Below are positions 24,478-33,500 of a DNA stretch of 43,458 nt, in pieces. The notes below the pieces were generated by a model, which saw only the letters and a program-made list of their open reading frames with translations, made no database searches and had not been told where the DNA came from. The stretch's first letter is position 1. Each line of letters begins with the position of its first letter. This DNA comes from CAZUWH01 sp964624075. Its GTDB lineage: Bacteria > Pseudomonadota > Alphaproteobacteria > Rhodospirillales > Rhodospirillaceae. A program made the position numbers and the translations under genes. Location of the stretch: positions 1 through 43,458 of the forward strand of contig CAZUWH010000023.1 of the NCBI GenBank assembly GCA_964624075.1, in the 5' to 3' direction.

Positions 24478-27453
24478 ATGGTCTCTGTTTTCACCATTCC
24501 TCCTGACTCGCCGTTTACCAACGTCCTGGCCGGTGGCTTGATGACCCTAAGCGAACAGGACCCCCTCCGGCTCGCGCGCTTCACTGTCTTTCTGCCCAAC
24601 CGTCGCGCCTGTCTTTCTCTACGCGAAGCCTTTCTGCGCGTCTCTGGCGGACGATCCCTGCTGTTGCCGCGTCTGCTGCCAGTAGGCAATGTGGATGAAG
24701 AAGAAGCCCTATTCACCGCCACCGCGTCCGACCTCCTACCCGCCATACCACCCTTGCGGCGCCAGCTTCTGCTGACCCGGCTGATTCTGACAAGCCGGAA
24801 CGCCAGCGGCACGCCAACGCCCGACCAGGCCGTGCGCCTGGCCGCCGCTCTAGCCCGATTCCTGGACGAAGTGCAGACGGAACGGTTGGGGTTCGACCGG
24901 TTGGCCACCCTGGTCCCGGCCGACTACGCCGGTCACTGGCAAGTCACTCTCGACTTTCTCGCCCTTCTGATCCAGGTATGGCCGGCGGTGCTGGGGGCGG
25001 AGAAGTGCCTTGATCCAGCAGTAAGACGGGGCCGGGTGATGGAGGGGTTCCTGGCGGCCTGGCAGGTGCACCCACCGCCGGGGCCCGTGGTGGTGGCTGG
25101 CCTGACCCATGCCGATCCGGTCCTTGCCGACCTGATCGCCGCCGTCACCGCCCTACCGGCTGGACCGGGACGGGGAGGCTGTATCGTCCTGCCCGGGCTT
25201 GATCGCACCTTAGATGAGGACAGTTGGGCAGTTCTGGATGACACCCATCCGCAGGCCGGTCTGAAGGCCCTGCTGGCTCTTCTTGGTGTCGATCGTCATG
25301 CCGTCGCCGACTGGCCGGTCGCTCCTCCTCTGGACCCGCCTCCTGCCTGTCATGCCCATCGTGTCCGTCTTGTGAGAGAGGCCTTGCGACCGGCTGCCAC
25401 CACGGATCGGTGGCAGCATCTTGCCCCTCTGTCGCTTCAGGCCCTGGCCGGTGTCGATCGCATCGACTGCCCGACTCCGCGCGAGGAGGCCCTGGTCATT
25501 GCTCTTTTGTTGCGTGAGGCGCTGGAGCACGAAGGCCAGACCGCTGCCCTAGTTACGCCGGATCGCACCCTGGCCCGGCGGGTGGTGGCCGAGCTGGAAC
25601 GGTGGGGAGTGCTGGTGGATGACTCAGGTGGCGTGCCACTGTCCCACACGCCGCCGAGCGTGTTTCTGCGCGCAACCGCTGCCTTGGTCGCGGCAGACTT
25701 CGCACCTTTGCCGTTGCTCGAGATGCTCAAGTACCCTCTAGCTGCGGCAGGTCATTCCCCTGGCGACTTCCGGCACCTGGTACGGCGGTTGGAGATCCGC
25801 CTCTTGCGGGGACCGCGGCCGGCGCCAGGAATCGCCGGCCTGCGAACCGCCTTGATGGCCGACGATCCCGCGGACGCATCTTTGCATGCACTGCTTACCA
25901 AGCTCGAGGCAGCGGCGGCTCCTCTCGTGGTTCTGATGGCGCAGGAAGAGGTTGCCCTGGCGGCATTGGTGAAAGCCCATATGACGTTCGCCGAGACCCT
26001 GGCTGCCAGTGCCGACCAGCCCGGCGCGGACCGTTTGTGGCAGCACGATCCCGGCGTGGCCGCCGCCGATTTCATCGCCGATCTGCTTGAGGCGGCAGAT
26101 GTTCTCCCCGCCCTGCCGCCGCGTTTCTATCCGGCTTTGCTGGAGGTCGTCATGGAAGGCCGTACCGTGCGTCCCTCCTATGGTCGCCACCCACGCCTGT
26201 CGATCTGGGGACCCCTGGAAGCCCGCCTGCAGCACCCGGACCTGCTGATTCTGGGGGGACTCAACGAGGGGACCTGGCCGCCGGTCCCCGCCGCTGACCC
26301 GTGGATGAGTCGCCCCATGCGAACCCGTTTCGGCCTGCCGCCACCGGAACGTCGCATCGGCCTGTCGGCGCATGACTTCATGCAGGCCTTCTGTGCACCC
26401 CGGGTAGTACTGACCCGCTCAGAACGAGTCGAAGGCACGCCGACCGTCCTATCGCGCTGGCTCCTGCGGCTGGAAGCGGTCATGCGGACCGCCGGTCTGC
26501 ACGAACAGGCTGCGCTGTGGGGCAGCACCGGACCATGGTTGTCTTGGGCACGCGGGCTGGACTGGCCGCAGGCGTTCACGGTGCCCCAGCGCCCGGCGCC
26601 CCGGCCTCCTCTAGCAGCGCGGCCACGCCGGCTGTCAGTCACGGAAGTGGAAACTTGGATGCGGGATCCTTACGCCGTCTATGCCCGGCATGTGTTACGG
26701 CTCCAGGCCCTACCGCCGCTCGATGCCGACCCGGGCGCTGCCGACTACGGCAACCTGGTCCACAAGGCCTTGGAACGTTTCCTAAGGTGCTGGCCGGAGA
26801 CCCTGCCGAACGATCCCGAAGCGGAACTCCTGGCCGCAGGGCAGACAGTGTTCGCAGAGGCCTTGGCCCGGCCCGGGGTATGGGCCTTCTGGTGGCCCCG
26901 CTTCGAACGCATCGCCCACTGGGTGGCAGGACGCGAACGCGCGCGCCGCCAGGGGGATGTGCGGGTCGTTCCCGAGGCCAGCGGCAGGCTCGTGCTCGCG
27001 TGCCCGGAAGGACGTGAACCGTTCCTCTTGACCGCCAAGGCCGATCGTATCGAGTTGTTGGCAGATGGTCGTCTCGTCTTCATTGACTACAAGACCGGAC
27101 AGGTTCCGTCGGCAAAAGAGGTAGCCGCTGGTTATGCGCCGCAACTGCCGCTGGAAGCCGCCATGGTCATAGCCGGCGGTTTTGCGGGCGTGCCTGCAGG
27201 ACGGCCGGTTGCCGACCTGTTGTACTGGCGTTTGACGGGTACAAACGAGGGGGGGGAGGAAACGTCGGCCGGGAACGATGCCAATGCCCTGGCGGACGAG
27301 GCGCTGGCAGGTGTGCAGGGCCTCATTGCAACTTTCGACCGCCATGAGACTCCCTATGAAGCCCGTCCTCATCCGGCCCAGGCGCCGCGCTATTCGGATT
27401 ATCAACACCTGGCCCGTGTCAAGGAATGGGCCACGGGGGAGGATGAGGTGTGA
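24478..27453 (+). CDS. addB: Double-strand break repair protein AddB
   Basis: The 991-residue protein is the second subunit of the AddAB helicase-nuclease that resects double-strand breaks for RecA. It opens VFTIPPDSPFTNVLAGGLM, followed by TVFLPNRRACLSLREAFL, an AddB-type degenerate Walker region. The middle has LSIWGPLEARLQHPDLLILGGLNEGTWP. The C-terminal nuclease domain has VTEVETWMRDPYAVYARHVL, GNLVHKALERFL with the first metal-binding His, and LVFIDYKTGQVP with the Asp-x-Lys site. No cysteine cluster is evident around it, as expected for the alphaproteobacterial form without an iron-sulfur cluster. The ATG follows GGGGATGATAGAG. Its partner addA normally follows directly; here the next gene is an unrelated glycosyltransferase on the opposite strand. 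Confidence 0.92.
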   Translation: MVSVFTIPPDSPFTNVLAGGLMTLSEQDPLRLARFTVFLPNRRACLSLREAFLRVSGGRSLLLPRLLPVGNVDEEEALFTATASDLLPAIPPLRRQLLLTRLILTSRNASGTPTPDQAVRLAAALARFLDEVQTERLGFDRLATLVPADYAGHWQVTLDFLALLIQVWPAVLGAEKCLDPAVRRGRVMEGFLAAWQVHPPPGPVVVAGLTHADPVLADLIAAVTALPAGPGRGGCIVLPGLDRTLDEDSWAVLDDTHPQAGLKALLALLGVDRHAVADWPVAPPLDPPPACHAHRVRLVREALRPAATTDRWQHLAPLSLQALAGVDRIDCPTPREEALVIALLLREALEHEGQTAALVTPDRTLARRVVAELERWGVLVDDSGGVPLSHTPPSVFLRATAALVAADFAPLPLLEMLKYPLAAAGHSPGDFRHLVRRLEIRLLRGPRPAPGIAGLRTALMADDPADASLHALLTKLEAAAAPLVVLMAQEEVALAALVKAHMTFAETLAASADQPGADRLWQHDPGVAAADFIADLLEAADVLPALPPRFYPALLEVVMEGRTVRPSYGRHPRLSIWGPLEARLQHPDLLILGGLNEGTWPPVPAADPWMSRPMRTRFGLPPPERRIGLSAHDFMQAFCAPRVVLTRSERVEGTPTVLSRWLLRLEAVMRTAGLHEQAALWGSTGPWLSWARGLDWPQAFTVPQRPAPRPPLAARPRRLSVTEVETWMRDPYAVYARHVLRLQALPPLDADPGAADYGNLVHKALERFLRCWPETLPNDPEAELLAAGQTVFAEALARPGVWAFWWPRFERIAHWVAGRERARRQGDVRVVPEASGRLVLACPEGREPFLLTAKADRIELLADGRLVFIDYKTGQVPSAKEVAAGYAPQLPLEAAMVIAGGFAGVPAGRPVADLLYWRLTGTNEGGEETSAGNDANALADEALAGVQGLIATFDRHETPYEARPHPAQAPRYSDYQHLARVKEWATGEDEV

Positions 27454-27483
27454 AGACTACCGGACTGTTTCATCCCCATGCGC

Positions 27484-27516
27484 TTTGATCGGTCATGATC
27501 GAGGCTCGGAGGTATT
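27484..27516 (+). repeat. Dispersed repeat type 2, copy B
   Basis: TTTGATCGGTCATGATCGAGGCTCGGAGGTAT matches 20053-20085 with a few substitutions. It lies 30 bp after the addB stop and may act in 3' end formation. Confidence 0.5.
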
Positions 27517-27621
27517 AGGGCGGGATGATTTTCGGATCATATTCTTCGTCATGAGAGCGGTCAGTGGTCAGTGATTAGCAACCAACCACCAGCCACGAAC
27601 CAGATGTTTCTAGACAGCCTC

Positions 27622-28707
27622 TCACAGCAGAGCGGCGACGGCCTTTGCGGCCTGGTCGATTCCCGTCGGATGGGGTAGCACAGGCTGCGGCAGGCTCAAT
27701 ACCGTTTCGAGCTCCGCTGCGAAGTCGCCTATGCGCAGTCGTTCTGCCGGCACGATCATGGCACGGGCGTGGGCCTTGAGCCACTGTACCAGGCAGGGGG
27801 CCTCGGGCCAGCCGTCACGACAGGAATGCAGCACGGCCACACCCGCACACGCTGCCTCGGTGAAAGTCCCGTAGCCGGGTTTCGTCAGTACCACATCGAC
27901 CGAACAGAGAAGGTCAATGAACGGCCAGGGAAGGGTTTCCGCCTTAATGATATCAGGCCGTTCGGGGACTTGCGTCACGCCGGCAATCCACAGCCAGCCC
28001 GCATGATGCGGCCATTGCTCCAGCGCCAAAGCCGGATCGATGCCCCCGAAGGCAAGAAGACCGATGCGGCTTTCCACTCCCACGCCCAGGAGAGACCGCA
28101 CTTCTTCCCGCCGGTTCTGGCCACGGCGGGCAATGGGACCGATATCCTGCGCATTCGGCACACAAGGCATCGGCATGGCCGGCAGAGTGCGAAGGAAAAC
28201 CCGTGCCGTGCCATAAGCCTCTTCCATCTGGACCAGAACCCGATCCGCTCCGGGCCGGTTACCACAATAGGCCCGGTAGATACCGGCCCAGTTCAGCGAG
28301 CATAAGGCAACCGCCGGGACCCCGACCTTGGCCGCGGCCGCCAGGGCCAGATGGGGAATGTTGGCCAGTACGATATCAGGCTGCAAGGTCAGGAGCCGGT
28401 TGGCTTCATTAGCGACTGCCATGGACCAGTCTGCGTGCAAATCTAGGTAGGCGGCATGACTGCGCTCTGCATCCACTTCCGTCGCCGAATGCATGACCAT
28501 GCCGAAATCCCGAGTCGGAATGTATGCGAATGGACCCCTCACACGTTCTACCAGCCAGTGGCGCGGTACGTTAGTTTCGATGGTCAGACGCAGGCCCGGA
28601 AGACGCGCACGCAACCGGTTCAACACAGGCGCCGTCATGGCGGCATGGCCATACCCATGCGGTGACAAGGCAACATAAAGATGGGGTGGGGCGGTTCTGT
28701 CAACCAT
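27622..28707 (-). CDS. Glycosyltransferase, GT28/MurG-like
   Basis: The 361-residue protein has a GT-B fold. The N-terminal nucleophile-free loop SPHGYGHAAM (about 14-23) resembles the glycine-rich acceptor loop of MurG and related enzymes. The C-terminal half has LLAFGGIDPALAL (about 215) and VLTKPGYGTFTEAACAGVAVLHS (about 282-304), where the GxG-x-E segment would contact the sugar nucleotide. It is not MurG itself: length and flanks differ and it is not in a cell-wall cluster. Donor and acceptor are unknown. The ATG at 28707 (second codon of the longest frame, which starts with TTG) is preceded by AGG. It is convergent with addB. Confidence 0.75.
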   Translation of the reverse strand: MVDRTAPPHLYVALSPHGYGHAAMTAPVLNRLRARLPGLRLTIETNVPRHWLVERVRGPFAYIPTRDFGMVMHSATEVDAERSHAAYLDLHADWSMAVANEANRLLTLQPDIVLANIPHLALAAAAKVGVPAVALCSLNWAGIYRAYCGNRPGADRVLVQMEEAYGTARVFLRTLPAMPMPCVPNAQDIGPIARRGQNRREEVRSLLGVGVESRIGLLAFGGIDPALALEQWPHHAGWLWIAGVTQVPERPDIIKAETLPWPFIDLLCSVDVVLTKPGYGTFTEAACAGVAVLHSCRDGWPEAPCLVQWLKAHARAMIVPAERLRIGDFAAELETVLSLPQPVLPHPTGIDQAAKAVAALL

Positions 28708-28834
28708 CAACCTAGCATCAATACATCACACCATCGGCCTATCATCGGACTGCCGTGACAAGGCAATAAGGCATCGTTGCACCGCTCATCCGTCTTCTCA
28801 ACCTTCAGGTGAGACAGACGAAGACTAACAAAAA

Positions 28835-28911
28835 TGGTCGGAGCGGCGGGATTTGAACCCACGACCCCCAGACCCCCAGTCTGATGCGCTACCAAGCTGC
28901 GCTACGCTCCG
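28835..28911 (-). tRNA. tRNA-Pro (anticodon GGG)
   Basis: The 77-nt cloverleaf has acceptor stem CGGAGCG/CGCTCCG, discriminator A and encoded CCA. The anticodon loop CTGGGGG sits on a TCAGA/TCTGG stem, giving GGG, which reads CCC and CCT proline codons. The T arm contains GGTTCAAATCC. Confidence 0.93.
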
Positions 28912-29042
28912 ACCGTTTCCCCACTCGGGTGGAAAAGCCAGTGTAACAAGGTCCCTCCCGCCAAGGCAAGTGCCTCGCAAAACTGACAGCAATTCTCGGT
29001 GTGGAATTTATTCCCCAAGTCGCCTTAGCAGATTCCACCCCC

Positions 29043-29090
29043 ATACCCTCTCCCCCGAGGGGGCAGGCTCCCATCAGGGGGAGAGGGTAT
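29043..29090. repeat. 14-bp GC hairpin downstream of tyrS
   Basis: ATACCCTCTCCCCC (29043-29056) is the exact reverse complement of 29077-29090, around a 20-base loop. The stem is related to those at 8498 and 24286. It lies about 75 bp after the tyrS stop on the transcribed side and could help end the rpoBC-tyrS transcript, though no T run follows. Confidence 0.6.
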
Positions 29091-29163
29091 GCCCCTGATG
29101 GGGAAAGAAAGGATTCCATCACGCCACGAATGACGCCCTCTCCCCACGATTCCCTCGATCCTG

Positions 29164-30414
29164 CTAAATCGCGCGCACCAGAACGTGCTGTTTGCGGCCG
29201 GTAGAGAGCTTGAGCACGCCATTCTTGAGATCGGCAACGGTCAGGCGATGGGCTTCATCAGTGATCACGATGTCGTTGACGCGGGCCCCTCTGCCCCGGA
29301 TCAGGCGGCGCGCCTCACCGTTGGAAGACACGAAGCCGGCCTGCCGCATGACATCAAGCAGACCCAGACCCTCCTGCAAAGCCGCCGTTGGCACCGCGAT
29401 CGTCGGCAGGTACTCACCCAGGCTGCCTTCTTCGAAAACCTTGCGGGCGGTTTCAGCAGCCGCCCGGGCGGCTGCCTCCCCGTGCGCCAGGCGGGTAGCC
29501 TCGGAAGCCAGCACCTTCTTGGCCTCGTTGCGGGCAGCACCGGGCAGGGACTCCAGCCGTTCGACCTCCTCCAGGGGCAGCTCCGTGAATAGCCGCAGGA
29601 AACGGCCGATATCGGCGTCATCGGTATTGCGCCAGAACTGCCAGTAGTCATAGGCTGACAGCCAGTCGGCATTGAGCCATACCGCTCCTTCAGCCGTTTT
29701 GCCCATCTTTCTGCCCACAGCAGTAGTAATCAGGGGGGATGTGAGACCGAACAGTTTCACGCCCTCAACCCGACGGGCCAGATCAATCCCGTTGACGATA
29801 TTGCCCCACTGGTCAGAGCCCCCCATTTGCAACCGACACGCCTTCCGTCGCCACAGCTCCAGAAAGTCGTAGCCTTGCAGAACCATATAGTTGAATTCGA
29901 GAAAGCTCAAAGGCTGCTCCCGTTCCAACCGCAGCCGGACCGAATCGAAACCGAGCATCCGGTTGACCGAAAAATGGCGACCGTAATCTCTCAAGAAAGC
30001 GATGTAGTTGAGAGAATCAAGCCAATCGGCATTGTTAATCAGCACGGCGTCGGCAGGACCCTCGCCGAAGGTCAGAAAGCGGGCGAATATTGCCTTGATG
30101 CCGGCCATGTTGGCCGCAATCTGTTCGTCGGAGAGGAGCTGGCGCGCCTCGTCCTTGCTGGAGGGGTCACCCACCCGGGTGGTTCCCCCTCCCATTAGCA
30201 CGATCGACTTGTGACCGCTTCGTTGCAGGTGACGCAGGAGCATGATCTGAATCAGACTCCCGACGTGAAGGCTGCCGGCCGTACAGTCGAAACCGACGTA
30301 AGCCGGTATCGGCAGGCCGGCTAGCAGGGTATCGAGTCCCTCCAGATCTGTACACTGGTGGAGATACCCCCGCTCCAGGATGGTGCGCAGAAAGCTGCTT
30401 TTGACAGCGGCCAT
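29164..30414 (-). CDS. tyrS: Tyrosyl-tRNA synthetase
   Basis: The 416-residue class I synthetase attaches tyrosine to tRNA-Tyr. The HIGH-like motif is in FDCTAGSLHVGSLIQ (about 40-54). The Tyr- and ATP-binding region follows (GGGTTRVGDPSSK, about 73-85), with YDFLELW and GGSDQWGNIVNGID near 190, and a KMSKS-like KMGKT in AVGRKMGKTAEG (about 233). A C-terminal S4 domain (NGEARRLIRGRGARVND) binds the tRNA. Length matches the TyrRS group with this KMGKT-like loop. I chose the ATG at 30414 (MAAVKSSFLRTIL); the ribosome binding site is weak. It starts 97 bp after the rpoC stop on the same strand and is probably co-transcribed with rpoBC. Confidence 0.95.
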   Translation of the reverse strand: MAAVKSSFLRTILERGYLHQCTDLEGLDTLLAGLPIPAYVGFDCTAGSLHVGSLIQIMLLRHLQRSGHKSIVLMGGGTTRVGDPSSKDEARQLLSDEQIAANMAGIKAIFARFLTFGEGPADAVLINNADWLDSLNYIAFLRDYGRHFSVNRMLGFDSVRLRLEREQPLSFLEFNYMVLQGYDFLELWRRKACRLQMGGSDQWGNIVNGIDLARRVEGVKLFGLTSPLITTAVGRKMGKTAEGAVWLNADWLSAYDYWQFWRNTDDADIGRFLRLFTELPLEEVERLESLPGAARNEAKKVLASEATRLAHGEAAARAAAETARKVFEEGSLGEYLPTIAVPTAALQEGLGLLDVMRQAGFVSSNGEARRLIRGRGARVNDIVITDEAHRLTVADLKNGVLKLSTGRKQHVLVRAI

Positions 30415-30511
30415 GATGTCGCGCTTCCCCGATGATTGAACGAAACCTTCAAACTTCCTTCCAGCCGGTCGCACCAGCACAGTGCTCTCTGTGAACGGCA
30501 ATGTCCTCCTC

Positions 30512-33500
30512 TCATTCCCGGTCAGGTGGCACGGATGGCTCGACGGACGAAGAGGGCAGGGGCGGCGGATTGGCGTTCTTCTGCTCCAGCGCTCCGATCT
30601 CTGCGTCACGCTGGGCAGCCAAGGACCGGTAGTGCCCCAGCGTGCCGCCGGTTCCAGCCGGAATCAAGCGGCCGACAATCACGTTCTCCTTCAAGCCGAT
30701 CAGGGCGTCCACCCTGCCCGAAACCGAAGCCTCGGTCAGGACCCGGGTGGTTTCCTGGAAAGAGGCCGCCGAAATGAACGAATGAGTCTGCAAAGAGGCC
30801 TTGGTAATGCCAAGCAGAACGGGGACGGCGACAGCAGTCCGTCCGCCTTCGGCGATGGCCTTCTCGTGCTCCAGGCGAAACTCATTGCGATCCACCTGTT
30901 CACCAACCAGGAAGGTTGTATCCCCTGGCTCGATGACCTCGACCTTCTGCAGCATCTGCCGGACAATCACCTCGATGTGCTTGTCGTTGATCTTCACGCC
31001 TTGCAACCGGTAAACATCCTGGATTTCCTTGATCAGGTAATTGGCAAGGGCTTCCACACCAAGGACACGAAGAATGTCGTGGGGAACCGGATTGCCGTCC
31101 ATCAAGGCATCACCCTTGCGGACATAGTCACCTTCCTGCACGGTGATATGCTTGCCCTTGGGGATCAGATATTCCTTGGGCTCGCTGCCGTCTTCATGCG
31201 TGACCTGGATGCGCCGCTTGGATTTGTAATCCTTACCGAATACCACCCGGCCGTCGCATTCGGCAATGATGGCATAATCCTTGGGCTTGCGAGCCTCGAA
31301 CAGCTCAGCCACGCGCGGCAGACCACCGGTGATATCGCGGGTCTTGGTACTTTCGCGCGGAATTCGGGCCAGCACATCGCCAGCATGGACTTTCTGGCCG
31401 TTCTCCACGGAGAGCACGGCATCCACCGACATGAAATAGCGTGCTTCTGTCCCATTGAGTTGAAGAATGATCTCGCCGCGTTCATTGAGAAGCACGATCC
31501 GCGGTTTCAGATCAGAGCCGCGCGGCTGCTGTTTCCAGTCCACCACCACCTTGTTGGAAATGCCAGTGGCTTCGTCCACAACCTCACGCATGGACACCCC
31601 TTCCACCAGATCCACGAACTGGACGGTCCCTTCCTTTTCAGTGAGGATGGGCAATGTGTAGGGATCCCATTCTACCAGCTTCTGTCCCTTCCTGATCACG
31701 GCGCCTTCATCCGCCAGCAGCTTGGCACCATAAGGGACACGGTGACGGGCCTTTTCGCGGCCACTTGCATCGAGCAGCACGAGCTCGCAGTTACGGCCCA
31801 TGACCACGGGAACGCCCTGGCTGTTCAGGACTACGTTGCGATTGATGATCGCCACATGCGCCTCGTAGGCGGCCTCCACACTGGACTGTTCGGCGCCACG
31901 CTGCGCGGCGCCACCGATGTGGAACGTGCGCATGGTGAGCTGGGTGCCTGGCTCGCCAATCGACTGGGCGGCAATGACGCCGACCGCCTCACCCACGTTG
32001 ACAAGGGTGCCCCGGGCCAAGTCGCGCCCATAGCACTTGGCACACACGCCTGTCTTGGCTCGACAGGTCAGAACCGAACGGATGTAGACTTTCTCGATGC
32101 CGGCTGCTTCAATGGAATCCACCTCCTGTTCGGTGATAAGCGTGTTGGCATAAACGAGGATGCGGCCGTCGATATCCACAACATCATGAAGTGGCACCCG
32201 CCCCAGCAGACGCTCGCTCATGGATGACACGACCTCGCCCCCTTCGATGACGGCACTGACCGTAATGCCTTCCTCGGTGCCGCAATCGGATTCAGAAATG
32301 ATGGCATCTTGCGCCACATCAACCAGCCGGCGGGTCAGGTAGCCCGAGTTGGCAGTCTTCAGGGCCGTATCGGCTAGCCCCTTGCGCGCTCCGTGGGTCG
32401 AATTGAAGTATTCGAGGACGGTCAGCCCTTCCTTAAAGTTCGAGATGATGGGGGTTTCGATGATCTCGCCTGACGGCTTGGCCATCAGGCCGCGCATGCC
32501 GGCAAGCTGTTTCATCTGTGCGGCCGAACCACGTGCCCCGGAATGGGCCATCATGTAGATCGAGTTGATAGGCCTGCTCGGTTCGACTTTCTGGATCTCC
32601 TTCATCATTTCCTCGGCCACCAGATCGGTGCAGCGCGACCAGCAATCCACCACCTTGTTGTACTTTTCACCCTGCGTGATCAGGCCGTCTTGATACTGCT
32701 GTTCGAATTCCTTGACCTGTTCTTCTGCAGCACGCACCAGCCGCTCCTTGGCGACAGGGATGACAAGATCATCCTTGCCGAAGGAAATACCGGCCTGGGC
32801 TGCCCGTTGATAGCCAAGAGTCATGATGCGGTCGCAGAAGATGACGGTTTCCTTCTGACCACAATGGCGATAAACCGCGTCCATCGCGGCGGTGATTTCC
32901 TTTTTTGTCAACAGCCGGTTGATGAGCGTAAAGGGCACCTTGGGGTGACGCGGCAGCAGCTCCGAGAGAATCATGCGGCCGGGAGTGGTGATGACCGTCT
33001 CCAGAGTAGGGTGACCGTTATCGTCAACGCCACGATAGCGACATTTGATGCGCGCGTGCAAAGGGACGGTGCTTTCATAGAGCGCCTCCTCCACCTCGCT
33101 GATATCGGCAAAGCGCGGCATGCGATAAGGAATGACGTGGCCCATGTCGATGGCCTGTCGCAATGCGGTGGGATCGTGGTAGAGGAATGGCTGTCCCGGT
33201 TGCGCGACGTTGTAGAGCCGGATATCCTCGCTCTTCAGGCCCGCTGCCAGTACGTCATCCCCTCCGTCAAGCCGTCGATGCGCGGTAGCCTTGCGCGTGG
33301 CGATACGGGTCATCAGCGTCTCGATATCGTTTGTATCAACAGCCCGGCTTGGCCGTTCGTGGTCATAGAAGAACACGGTCCCGCTGTCGATGGCCTCCCG
33401 CAACGCCGCGAGACTGCGCGGGCGCAGGGCCTGGCCAGGCTGTTCATCCCGTTCCATCGTAATGTAATAAAGACCAAGGACGATATCCTGGGTTGGCACG

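Noticed and set aside
27546..27600. GTCAGTGGTCAGTGATTAGC plus CAACCAACCACCAGCCAC string after addB
   Set aside because: It looks like simple-sequence or repeat material seen in various genomes, but only one copy is present here and no structure supports a defined element.
30482..32227. 581-codon open frame on the plus strand
   Set aside because: It is antisense to rpoC along its whole length, shows no family resemblance and is explained by the codon use of rpoC.
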